Shown piece after piece: positions 12,559 to 19,120 of a stretch of DNA of 26,282 bases; positions within the stretch are counted from its first letter, which is position 1, and each line of letters begins with the position of its first letter. The notes beneath the pieces are model-generated. The model saw only the letters and a list, made by a program, of their open reading frames with translations. It had not been told where the DNA came from and did not search any database. The DNA comes from Allorhizocola sp044869915 (lineage in GTDB: Bacteria; Actinomycetota; Actinomycetes; Mycobacteriales; Micromonosporaceae): NCBI GenBank assembly GCA_044869915.1, contig JBIOYB010000303.1:1-26282 (forward strand), in the 5' to 3' direction. Both the position numbers and the translations under genes were made by a program.

Positions 12559-15408
12559 TCACACTCGCGTCCCGTCCGGCGCGAGTGTGGCGATCTTGCC
12601 TGCCATCCGGTCGGCCTCACGGATGCCGATGTCCCGCATGATGCTCAACGCGTCCTGCCATGCGGCCACCGCCCGCTCGGTGCGGCCGCACTCGAGGTGC
12701 GTGTCGCCGATGCTGCCAAGCGTGTCCGCTTCGTGGTAGCGATCGCCCAAACGCCGGCACAGCACCAGCGCCTGCTCATACGCCGCCAAAGCCTTGTCGT
12801 GCATCCGCGACTCGCGATAGGCGCGGCCGAGGCTGTCGAGCGTGCCCGCCTGGCCCGCCAGATCGCCGATGTCGCACAACACGTCGAGCGCCCCGCGGCA
12901 CAGCTCGATCGCCATCGTGTGCTCGCCCAGGTAGGTGTGGAACCACCCGATGGCATTGAGCGCGTTGGCCTCCCCCGAGCGGTGCCCCGCGACGCGAAAC
13001 AACTCGAGCGCCCGCTCGGAGTGCACCATCGCGTCGCGGTAGGCGCCGAGCCGCTCCTGGATCTTTGCGATGTCCAGGCGTGCGTGGGCCTCGCCGATCG
13101 CGTTGCCCAGCGATCGACAGATGGCCAGCGCCTCGGCCGACTCGGACAGCGCGTCCGCATAGGACATCATGCCGCGGTGCGCGTTGCCGAGCGAACGATG
13201 GGACATGTATTGCATCAGCGAGTCATCCATCCGGCGTGCCGCCTCGAGGGCCTGCCGCTGAAGGTCGATCTGCGTTTCCCAATCGCCGATTCTTTCCAGG
13301 TACGTCGTCAGCGTCCACGCCAGCCGGCAGACCTGCAGGTCCTCGCCCGTGGTGGCGGCCTGACCGGCCAGGCCCAGCAGCACGCGCCGCTCGGCGGCAA
13401 ACCACTCCAGCGCGTGCGCGGCGTCGTGCAGCGCCTCCGGGGCCGTGCCGGGCGCCGGCTCATCGATCGGCAGCCGATCCCGTTGCGGCCGAAGCAACAA
13501 CGCCGCCGAGTAGGCCGTGTGCAGGTAGTGGTCGTAGAGCCGGCGGACCGGCACGTCCGGGTCGTCATCGCGATCGTGAAGCTCCCTCGCATATTCCCGC
13601 AGGAGATCGTGCAGCGCGTAACGCCCGGATCCGCGCCGCATCACGAGATGCCCGCCGCTGAGCTCACCGAGCGCCTCACGCGCCTGCGCGGCGGTCGCGC
13701 CGAGCAGGCTCGCCACCACCTCAGGCGAAAATGTCGGCCCCGGATGCATGCCCAGCAACCGGAACAGTCTCGCCGTCCGTGGGCGCAGCATCCGGTAGGA
13801 CCATGAGAACACGGCGCGCATGTTGCTCGCGCTGTCGTCGCTGCGTGACAGCACCGGCAGCGCGCCCGGCGCGGAAGCGAGCTCCCGCGCCAGATCGCTG
13901 AGGGAGCGCGACGGCTGGGACCACGCCTGCGCGGCGACGATGGCCAGCGCCAGCGGGAGGCCGCCACAGATGGCCACGATGGTGTCGACCGCTGCTGGCT
14001 CGGCGGCGACCCGAGCCGGCCCGAGCCGCTCGGTGAGCAGCTGCCGCGACTCGTCGCCCGTGAGCACGTCGAGCTCGATGAGGTGGGCGCCCTCGGTCGC
14101 CGCTAGGCCGGTCAGCTGACGCCGGCTCGTGACTACCACCATCGATCCCGGTGAGCCCGGGAGCAGCGGCCGCACCTGCTCGGAGTCCAGCGCGTTGTCG
14201 AGCACGATGAGCACCCGGCGGCCCGCAAGGACGCTGCGATAGAGCCCGATCTGCGCCTGCAGGCCGGTGGGCACCGACTCCTGCGGGACCTCAAGCGCGG
14301 ACAGGAAGGCACGGATCGCCTCGCCCGAGCCGGTCGGCGCCGCCGCGAACCCGCGCAAGTCGATGTAGAGCTGGCCGTCGGGAAACCAGTCGGCCACCCG
14401 CCGCCCCCACCTGACGGCGAGCGCGGTCTTGCCCACCCCGGCCGTGCCCTCGACCGCCGAGATGGCCGCGAGCCGCAGGCCTTGCTCGCGGTCGGAGGGC
14501 AGCAGCGCGTTGAGCCGGCACAGCTGCTCGGTGCGGCCCGCGAAGCCGGGCACATCGGGCGGCAGCTGCGCCGGCGTGGGCCTCGTGCCTCGACTATCCA
14601 CAATGGATGCCGAGGGCTGGGCCCGGGCGGTCCGTGGGGTCTGTTGCTGCCGCAACAGATCCAGATAGAGCTCCTCGAGCTCGGCGCCTGGACCGGAGCC
14701 GAGCCGCTCGGCGAGCTCCTTGCGGAACCGGTCATAGACCACGAGCGCCTCGGCATGCCTGCCCAGCGCCCGGTAGGAACGGAGCAGCAGCAGCTGGACC
14801 TGCTCGTCGAGCGGGCAGGCCCGAGCCTGCTCCTCCAGCATAGGGCTGACCTCGTCGGCCCGGTCTTCGATGATGGCCACGTCGGCGGCCCACAGGGTCA
14901 GCAGGCGCCACTCGGCAACGAGCGAGGCCACTGCCGGATAGTCCACCAGCCCGGGAAGGTCGGCGACCGGGTATTGCCACATCGACGAGGCGGACGCGTT
15001 CAGGCGCGAAACCGCGCTCCAATCGCCGATGCGATGGGCCTGGCGGGCTTCGGCCACCATCCGGCGGAAGCGCAGCGCGTCGATCGCCTGCGGATCGACG
15101 CGCAGCGCGTAACCCGAGCCGACCGTCGGCAGCAGCGTGCTCGGCGTCCGCTTGCGGCGGCCCGGCTCCAGCTGGTGGCGAAGGTGCTTGATGTGCGTGT
15201 GGATCGCGTTGCCCGCTGTGGCCGTCGGCCCCTCCGGCCACAACACGTCGATGATCCGCTCGCGAGGCAGTGGCCTGCCCGCCGCGAGGGCTAGGACCGC
15301 GAGCACCGTGCGCCGCTGCCGTGGCCCCAGATCGATCTCCTCGGCGCCGCGCCAGGCACGCACCGTGCCCAGAAGCTGCACCCTGATGGCTTCTCCGCTT
15401 GCCCCCAT
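12559..15408 (-). CDS. SARP/AfsR-type regulator with NB-ARC and TPR domains
   Basis: A 949-residue transcriptional activator of the AfsR type. Residues 1-100 form the OmpR-like winged helix (IRVQLLGTVRAWRG, LGPRQRRTVLAVLAL, TIKHLRHQLEP-like segment ending SGYALRV). The bacterial transcriptional activation domain runs to about 255, ending in SYRALGRHAEALVVYDRFRK and LGSGPGAELEELYLDLLR. The NB-ARC ATPase has Walker A GTAGVGKTAL at 321-330 and Walker B RVLIVLDNA at 398-406, then GLPLAL. The last 250 residues are TPR-like repeats (for example ALNAIGWFHTYLGEHTMAIEL). GGGGAG precedes the ATG. It is divergent from the cysteine-rich peptide operon with a 95-base gap, so it is the likely activator of that operon; SARP proteins typically control neighbouring biosynthetic clusters. 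Confidence 0.93.
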   Translation of the reverse strand: MGASGEAIRVQLLGTVRAWRGAEEIDLGPRQRRTVLAVLALAAGRPLPRERIIDVLWPEGPTATAGNAIHTHIKHLRHQLEPGRRKRTPSTLLPTVGSGYALRVDPQAIDALRFRRMVAEARQAHRIGDWSAVSRLNASASSMWQYPVADLPGLVDYPAVASLVAEWRLLTLWAADVAIIEDRADEVSPMLEEQARACPLDEQVQLLLLRSYRALGRHAEALVVYDRFRKELAERLGSGPGAELEELYLDLLRQQQTPRTARAQPSASIVDSRGTRPTPAQLPPDVPGFAGRTEQLCRLNALLPSDREQGLRLAAISAVEGTAGVGKTALAVRWGRRVADWFPDGQLYIDLRGFAAAPTGSGEAIRAFLSALEVPQESVPTGLQAQIGLYRSVLAGRRVLIVLDNALDSEQVRPLLPGSPGSMVVVTSRRQLTGLAATEGAHLIELDVLTGDESRQLLTERLGPARVAAEPAAVDTIVAICGGLPLALAIVAAQAWSQPSRSLSDLARELASAPGALPVLSRSDDSASNMRAVFSWSYRMLRPRTARLFRLLGMHPGPTFSPEVVASLLGATAAQAREALGELSGGHLVMRRGSGRYALHDLLREYARELHDRDDDPDVPVRRLYDHYLHTAYSAALLLRPQRDRLPIDEPAPGTAPEALHDAAHALEWFAAERRVLLGLAGQAATTGEDLQVCRLAWTLTTYLERIGDWETQIDLQRQALEAARRMDDSLMQYMSHRSLGNAHRGMMSYADALSESAEALAICRSLGNAIGEAHARLDIAKIQERLGAYRDAMVHSERALELFRVAGHRSGEANALNAIGWFHTYLGEHTMAIELCRGALDVLCDIGDLAGQAGTLDSLGRAYRESRMHDKALAAYEQALVLCRRLGDRYHEADTLGSIGDTHLECGRTERAVAAWQDALSIMRDIGIREADRMAGKIATLAPDGTRV
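12560..12589. terminator. Bidirectional stem-loop between convergent genes
   Basis: CACACTCGCG (12560-12569) and CGCGAGTGTG (12580-12589) form a perfect 10-bp stem with a 10-base loop. It starts 15 bases after the methyltransferase stop and overlaps the last codons and stop of the minus-strand SARP gene. No T run follows, which is common in high-GC actinomycetes. Confidence 0.6.
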
Positions 15409-15417
15409 CCCTGCTCC

Positions 15418-15478
15418 CCGTGCGGATCATTTGGAAACCAGCCGCCTATCAGTCGCAGCCGCGACTATACCCGCACGG
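15418..15478. promoter_or_regulatory. SARP / peptide-operon divergent promoter region
   Basis: CCGTGCGG (15418-15425) and CCGCACGG (15471-15478) are exact inverse copies that bracket the region, and GTCGC/GCGAC form a smaller dyad at 15452-15465. TATACC at 15466-15471 is a plausible -10 box for the peptide operon, but no -35 box lies 16-18 bases upstream. A promoter lacking a -35 element fits activation by the SARP protein. Individual assignments are weak. Confidence 0.35.
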
Positions 15479-15503
15479 CTTCGAAGGATGGAGGTGAAGC
15501 GAT

Positions 15504-15704
15504 ATGACCAGGACAATTGCCGCCGTCAGCGACCGCATGCTGTCGGTCTTCGCACCGAAGGTGGCCGCCAAGGCGGACCAGTGCGGCGAGTACTACTCGT
15601 ACTGCGGCTGCATCTGGACGCCCGACGGCTGGCTCGAGTTTTGGCGGTTCTGCTGCCGTAACGGCGGGTGCAACAGCACCTGCTGGTCGTACGGCCCCTG
15701 TTAA
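15504..15704 (+). CDS. Cysteine-rich secreted peptide precursor (RiPP/bacteriocin-like)
   Basis: A 66-residue peptide, preceded by GGAGGTG at good spacing. Residues 1-24 are a leader-like, mildly amphipathic segment without cysteine, ending VAAKA, an A-x-A site suited to a signal peptidase. The remaining 42 residues hold eight cysteines (27, 34, 36, 50, 51, 56, 60, 66) and many aromatics (four Trp, four Tyr plus Phe), including WLEFWRFCC and CWSYGPC at the very end. Eight cysteines can form four disulfides. The leader has no Gly-Gly site and is too weakly hydrophobic for an ordinary Sec signal. Downstream genes encode a thioredoxin-like protein, an ABC exporter and a signal peptidase, which fits folding, export and cleavage of this peptide. 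I know of no named family it matches. No modifying enzyme such as a lanthipeptide synthetase or radical SAM protein is adjacent. Confidence 0.8.
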   Translation: MTRTIAAVSDRMLSVFAPKVAAKADQCGEYYSYCGCIWTPDGWLEFWRFCCRNGGCNSTCWSYGPC

Positions 15705-15716
15705 ACCCGTAACAAC

Positions 15717-15748
15717 CCGCCCCGGCGACCGCGCGGTCGCCGGGGCGG
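15717..15748 (+). terminator. Perfect 16-bp hairpin between precursor and export genes
   Basis: The 32 bases from 15717 to 15748 are a perfect palindrome, which as RNA folds into a very GC-rich stem with a tight loop. It begins 13 bases after the peptide stop and ends 22 bases before the next ATG. No T run follows. It is likely a partial terminator or an RNA-stabilising 3' end, so the peptide mRNA would outnumber the downstream message. Confidence 0.75.
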
Positions 15749-15769
15749 CCCACCGGAGGGACACTGACA

Positions 15770-16267
15770 ATGCTGTATGTAACGCTGGCCGTTGGTCTGG
15801 CGACGCTGCTCAACCTCGTCCTGACCTACGGCGTCATCAGGCGGCTACGCGAGCACGGTGAGTTGCTGTCCGAACGGGCCGGTGTGCCCATGCCGATCGC
15901 CATCCTCCAGGCGGGCGAGCGGCCGGGCGATGGCGCCGACGTGACCGGGATCCGCCTCGTGGCCTTCTTCTCGCCGCAGTGCGGGCCGTGCAAGGAGATG
16001 GTCCCCGAGTTCGCCCGCTACGCGGCTGGTGTCGCGGACGGGCCCGCGAGCATCCTCGCGGTGATCACTGAGGACGGGCCCGAGGCGTCGCAAATGGCCA
16101 CGCCCCTGCTGGGTTCCGCCGTGGTGCGCTTCGAGCCGCCGGGTGGCCCGCTGGCGAAGGCGTTCCGGGTCAAGGGTTTCCCGGCCTGGTGCGTGCTCGA
16201 CGAGCACGGCGTCGTCCAGCACAGCGGCACCGGGATCGACACCCTCCCGAGCGCGGTGACGGTGTGA
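15770..16267 (+). CDS. Membrane-anchored thioredoxin-like (TlpA/MauD-type) protein
   Basis: A 165-residue thiol-disulfide protein. Residues 1-22 are an uncleaved membrane anchor (MLYVTLAVGLATLLNLVLTY) that would put the rest outside the membrane. The thioredoxin-like fold carries the redox pair Cys71-Gly-Pro-Cys74 in AFFSPQCGPCKEMVPEFARYA, shown in part, and the cis-proline Pro138 in VKGFPAW. An extra cysteine follows at 141. It most likely makes or corrects disulfides in the eight-cysteine peptide; whether it acts as oxidant or reductant cannot be told. GGAGGG precedes the ATG. Its TGA overlaps the GTG of the ABC gene by four bases, so the two are coupled. Confidence 0.88.
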   Translation: MLYVTLAVGLATLLNLVLTYGVIRRLREHGELLSERAGVPMPIAILQAGERPGDGADVTGIRLVAFFSPQCGPCKEMVPEFARYAAGVADGPASILAVITEDGPEASQMATPLLGSAVVRFEPPGGPLAKAFRVKGFPAWCVLDEHGVVQHSGTGIDTLPSAVTV

Positions 16268-18129
16268 ACCCGATGCGCGTCAAGGCGAGTGCGCGTGCCG
16301 GCGCTCAGGCGTTCGGCCTGGCCTTCCGGGCCGGGCGCGGGCTCGCCGTCGCGCAGGCGCTTCTGGCCGTGGTGAGCGGGGCCGGCCCGGTGGCGCTGGC
16401 CCTGCTCACCAAGCTCGCGCTGGACCGGCTCGCCGCGGGCGAGATGGGCTCGACGCTCGGTGTGGCGGCGGCGCTCGCGGTCGCCGGGGTCACCATGGCA
16501 AGCCTTCCCCATCTCATGCGGTATGTGTCCGGCCAATGGGGCCGGGCCGTGTCGCTAGCGGCGCAGACCCGGCTCTTCCACGCGGTCAACGGATTGCCCG
16601 GCCTGTCCACATTGGAGGATGCGGAGTTCCGCGACCGGTTGCGCCTGGCCGAGCAGGGCGGGCGCGGCAGCCCGGTCGCCGTCGCGTCCAACGCGCTGGA
16701 GTTCGGGCGGGGCACGGTGTCCGTGCTCGGGTTCATCGCCACCCTGGCGACGCTCAACCCGTGGATGGTGGTGATCGTGGCGCTGGCCGCCGTCCCCGCG
16801 GCATGGGCCGAGCTTGGCCTGTCGCGCCGACGGGCGGAGATGCTGTGGCGGATGAGTCCCACCGCACGGCGGGAGATTTTCTACGGGCAGCTGCTCACCG
16901 GTCTGCCCGCGGCCAAAGAGATCCGGCTGTTCGGGCTCGGCGAACTGTTCGGGCTGCGGATGCTGTCCGGGATGCGCGCCGTGCACGCCGAGCATCGGCG
17001 CATCGACCGCCGCCAGCTGCGCGTGCAGGCCGTCCTGGCGCTGGTGGGCGCGGTGGTCGCCGGGGGCGGACTGGTGTGGGCGATCCACGCGGCCACAACG
17101 GGCCGGCTGAGCATCGGCGACGTGGCCCTTTTCATCGCGGCGGTGGCGGGAGTGCAGGCGGCCGTGTCGGGCATGGTGGGCAACGTCGCGGAGGCACACC
17201 AAGCGATCATCCTGTTTGGACACTATCGGGCCGTGACCGAGCTCCGGCCCGACCTTCCCGTGCCGGCCAAGCCTGTGGCCGTGCGGGAGTTGCGGAGCCG
17301 GATCGAGTTTCGCGATGTGTGGTTCCGGTATTCGCGGGCGCACCCGTGGGTACTCAAAGGAATAAATATGACTTTGAACTTTGGTGAGACCTCGGCGCTG
17401 GTCGGCCTGAACGGCAGCGGCAAGAGCACCGTGGTCAAGCTGCTGCTGCGGTTTTACGACCCGGTGCGGGGCAGCATCCGCTGGGACGGGGTCGACCTGT
17501 GCGACATGGCCCCCGACGAGCTGCGCGGCCGCATCGGCGCGGTGTTTCAGGACTTCATGTGCTACGACCTGTCCGCCGCCGAGAACATCGGGATCGGCGA
17601 CCTCGCCGCGCTGACCGACCGCGACCGCGTCGTATCGGCCGCCCGGCGGGCCGGCGCGCACGAGGCCCTCAGCGCCCTGCCCAAGGGCTACGACACCCTG
17701 CTGACGCGGATCTTCTCCGACGCCAAGGATGGCGGCGACGCCAACACCGGCGTGCTGCTGTCGGGCGGCCAGTGGCAGCGGGTCGCGATCGCGCGGGCAT
17801 TCCTGCGAACAGAGCGCGACCTGCTGATCCTCGACGAGCCGAGCTCCGGATTGGACGCCGAGGCGGAACACGACGTGCACACCCGGCTGCACACGTTGCG
17901 GCGCGGCAAGACCAGCCTGCTCATCTCGCACCGGCTGGGCGCCATCCGCGACGCGGACCGCATCCTCGTGCTCGCCGACGGGCGGATCGCCGAATCCGGC
18001 GACCACGACGGGCTCATGGCGGCGGGCGGCGAATACGCGCGCCTGTTTTCCTTGCAAGCACGGGGATACGCTCCCGTTGCGCCGGTGGGCGTGGGCAACC
18101 CGATGGGCTACTCGCTGGAGATGCCGTGA
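16264..18129 (+). CDS. ABC exporter, fused membrane and ATPase domains, no peptidase domain
   Basis: A 621-residue half-transporter of the peptide/lipid exporter type. Five or six membrane segments fill about residues 20-310. The ATPase has Walker A GLNGSGKST at 381-389, signature LSGGQ at 499-503, Walker B LLILDEP at 520-526 and the switch histidine in LLISHRL. There is no N-terminal C39 peptidase, so it cannot cut a double-glycine leader; the S26 peptidase gene downstream overlaps by four bases and can supply cleavage. It probably exports the cysteine-rich peptide as a homodimer. Start at GTG 16264, four-base overlap with the thioredoxin-like gene; ATG 16273 is possible. Oddly, bases 17356-17390 are AT-rich and contain AAAGGA ahead of an in-frame ATG at 17368, just before the ATPase core. 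Confidence 0.92.
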   Translation: MNPMRVKASARAGAQAFGLAFRAGRGLAVAQALLAVVSGAGPVALALLTKLALDRLAAGEMGSTLGVAAALAVAGVTMASLPHLMRYVSGQWGRAVSLAAQTRLFHAVNGLPGLSTLEDAEFRDRLRLAEQGGRGSPVAVASNALEFGRGTVSVLGFIATLATLNPWMVVIVALAAVPAAWAELGLSRRRAEMLWRMSPTARREIFYGQLLTGLPAAKEIRLFGLGELFGLRMLSGMRAVHAEHRRIDRRQLRVQAVLALVGAVVAGGGLVWAIHAATTGRLSIGDVALFIAAVAGVQAAVSGMVGNVAEAHQAIILFGHYRAVTELRPDLPVPAKPVAVRELRSRIEFRDVWFRYSRAHPWVLKGINMTLNFGETSALVGLNGSGKSTVVKLLLRFYDPVRGSIRWDGVDLCDMAPDELRGRIGAVFQDFMCYDLSAAENIGIGDLAALTDRDRVVSAARRAGAHEALSALPKGYDTLLTRIFSDAKDGGDANTGVLLSGGQWQRVAIARAFLRTERDLLILDEPSSGLDAEAEHDVHTRLHTLRRGKTSLLISHRLGAIRDADRILVLADGRIAESGDHDGLMAAGGEYARLFSLQARGYAPVAPVGVGNPMGYSLEMP

Positions 18130-18575
18130 ACCCGGCCGGCTGGATCGCGCTCGTGGCCGTGCTCGTGGGCGTGCTCGGCCTGGCCGGCGGGATGCTCCGG
18201 TGGATCCGGCGCGGCTGGCTGGTCGTCACCGTGGAAGGCGAATCCATGCTGCCCGCCTTCCGGCCCGGTCAACGGGTCCTCGCCCGGCGCGGGCCGGTGC
18301 CGGCGATGGGCGACGTGGTGGTGTTTGCCAAGACGCCGGGAAGCCTGATGCTCAAACGGGTCGTCGCGGTGCCCGGCGGTCCGGCGCCCACCTTTCTCCG
18401 CGCGCACGGAGACGTCGTGCCGCCCGGGATGTTTGCGGTGCTGGGCGACAACGCGGCCGACAGCCTCGACTCGCGCGTCCTGGGATATGTCGCGGCCGGG
18501 CAGATCGTCGGAGTGACTCAGTCGCGGCCGCGCAGCAGCGAAACGCGAAACGGGCGAAGCTCACCGCGCGCGTAG
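18126..18575 (+). CDS. S26-family signal peptidase
   Basis: A 149-residue membrane-bound serine protease of the signal peptidase I family. One N-terminal membrane helix (about 5-24) precedes the catalytic region: Ser40 in EGESMLPAF, Lys77 in LMLKRVVAVPG and the GDNAADSLDSR box at 107-117. It is short, with a minimal cap domain, like dedicated peptidases of peptide clusters. The GTG start overlaps the ABC stop by four bases. It probably removes the leader of the cysteine-rich peptide at the VAAKA site after or during export. The last 17 residues (SRPRSSET onward) are basic and their coding DNA overlaps the 3' end of the convergent YCII gene by 58 bases. Confidence 0.9.
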   Translation: MNPAGWIALVAVLVGVLGLAGGMLRWIRRGWLVVTVEGESMLPAFRPGQRVLARRGPVPAMGDVVVFAKTPGSLMLKRVVAVPGGPAPTFLRAHGDVVPPGMFAVLGDNAADSLDSRVLGYVAAGQIVGVTQSRPRSSETRNGRSSPRA

Positions 18576-18817
18576 CCGCCCGCCACCACCGGATCCTCCT
18601 CCATGATTTTGCGCGCCGCCGCCTCGTCGGGCGCCTCGAAGATGGCGATGCCGGTGTTGACCGGGCCGAGCGTCGGCCCGACAAGCACGATGACGCCCTC
18701 GGCAAGCAGCCGCTGGAATCGCTCGAAATGCACCCCCCACACCTCGCGCTCCTCGTCGGTCATCGTCTCGGCGAAGTTGTCCCGCGGGGCATGGAGAAAA
18801 TATATCCACTCTGACAC
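18518..18817 (-). CDS. YCII-related domain protein
   Basis: A 99-residue protein with the YCII pattern: YFLHAPRDNFAETMTDEE, then HFERFQRLLAEGVIVLVGPT and IAIFEAPDEAAARKIMEEDP followed by LRPFRV. YCII proteins are small ferredoxin-like folds of mostly unknown function. The GTG at 18817 begins VSEWIYF at the expected point of the fold; no in-frame ATG is near and the ribosome binding site is weak. It is convergent with the signal peptidase gene, with overlapping 3' ends, and divergent from the DUF2630 gene with a 33-base gap. No functional link to the peptide operon can be shown. Confidence 0.85.
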   Translation of the reverse strand: MSEWIYFLHAPRDNFAETMTDEEREVWGVHFERFQRLLAEGVIVLVGPTLGPVNTGIAIFEAPDEAAARKIMEEDPVVAGGYARGELRPFRVSLLRGRD

Positions 18818-18850
18818 AGGACCATTATGTATGTGGCATTCTGGACTGTC

Positions 18851-19096
18851 GTGGACGACAAACAGATCCTTGGCCGCATCACCGAGCTCGTCGACGAGGA
18901 GCACCGCCTGCGGGCGCGCCGCGAGGCCGGGCAGGTGGACACGCAGGAGGAGGCGGAGCGGCTGCGCGACCTCGAGGAGTCGCTCGACCAGTGCTGGGAC
19001 CTGCTTCGGCGCCGCCGGGCAGCGCGCGAGCAGGGCCAAAACCCCGACGATGTCAACGCTCAGTCCAAGTCGCAAGTGGAGGGCTACCTGCAGTAG
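18851..19096 (+). CDS. DUF2630 family protein
   Basis: An 81-residue, strongly helical, charged protein beginning VDDKQILGRITELVDEEHRL and continuing EEAERLRDLEESLDQCWDLLRRRRAAREQG. This matches the DUF2630 family of actinobacteria, whose function is unknown; it should form a coiled coil or helical hairpin. I chose GTG 18851 because the family normally starts at DDKQILG; an ATG at 18827 would add eight residues that overlap the divergent promoter. It converges on the second ABC exporter gene, with a 24-base gap. Confidence 0.85.
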   Translation: MDDKQILGRITELVDEEHRLRARREAGQVDTQEEAERLRDLEESLDQCWDLLRRRRAAREQGQNPDDVNAQSKSQVEGYLQ

Positions 19097-19120
19097 CCCA
19101 GCAGGAGCCCAGCACGAGGC

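Noticed and set aside
12556..13806. Plus-strand open frame of 416 residues within the SARP gene
   Set aside because: It is antisense to clear TPR and NB-ARC coding sequence and has no recognisable domain.
15504..15704. Reading the cysteine-rich peptide as a lanthipeptide or thiopeptide precursor
   Set aside because: The core region has few Ser/Thr and no lanthionine synthetase, cyclodehydratase or radical SAM gene is adjacent. A disulfide-rich peptide fits the CGPC protein better.
16555..18057. Minus-strand 500-residue open frame opposite the first ABC exporter
   Set aside because: No motif and shadow-like composition; the plus strand has Walker A, LSGGQ and Walker B in order.
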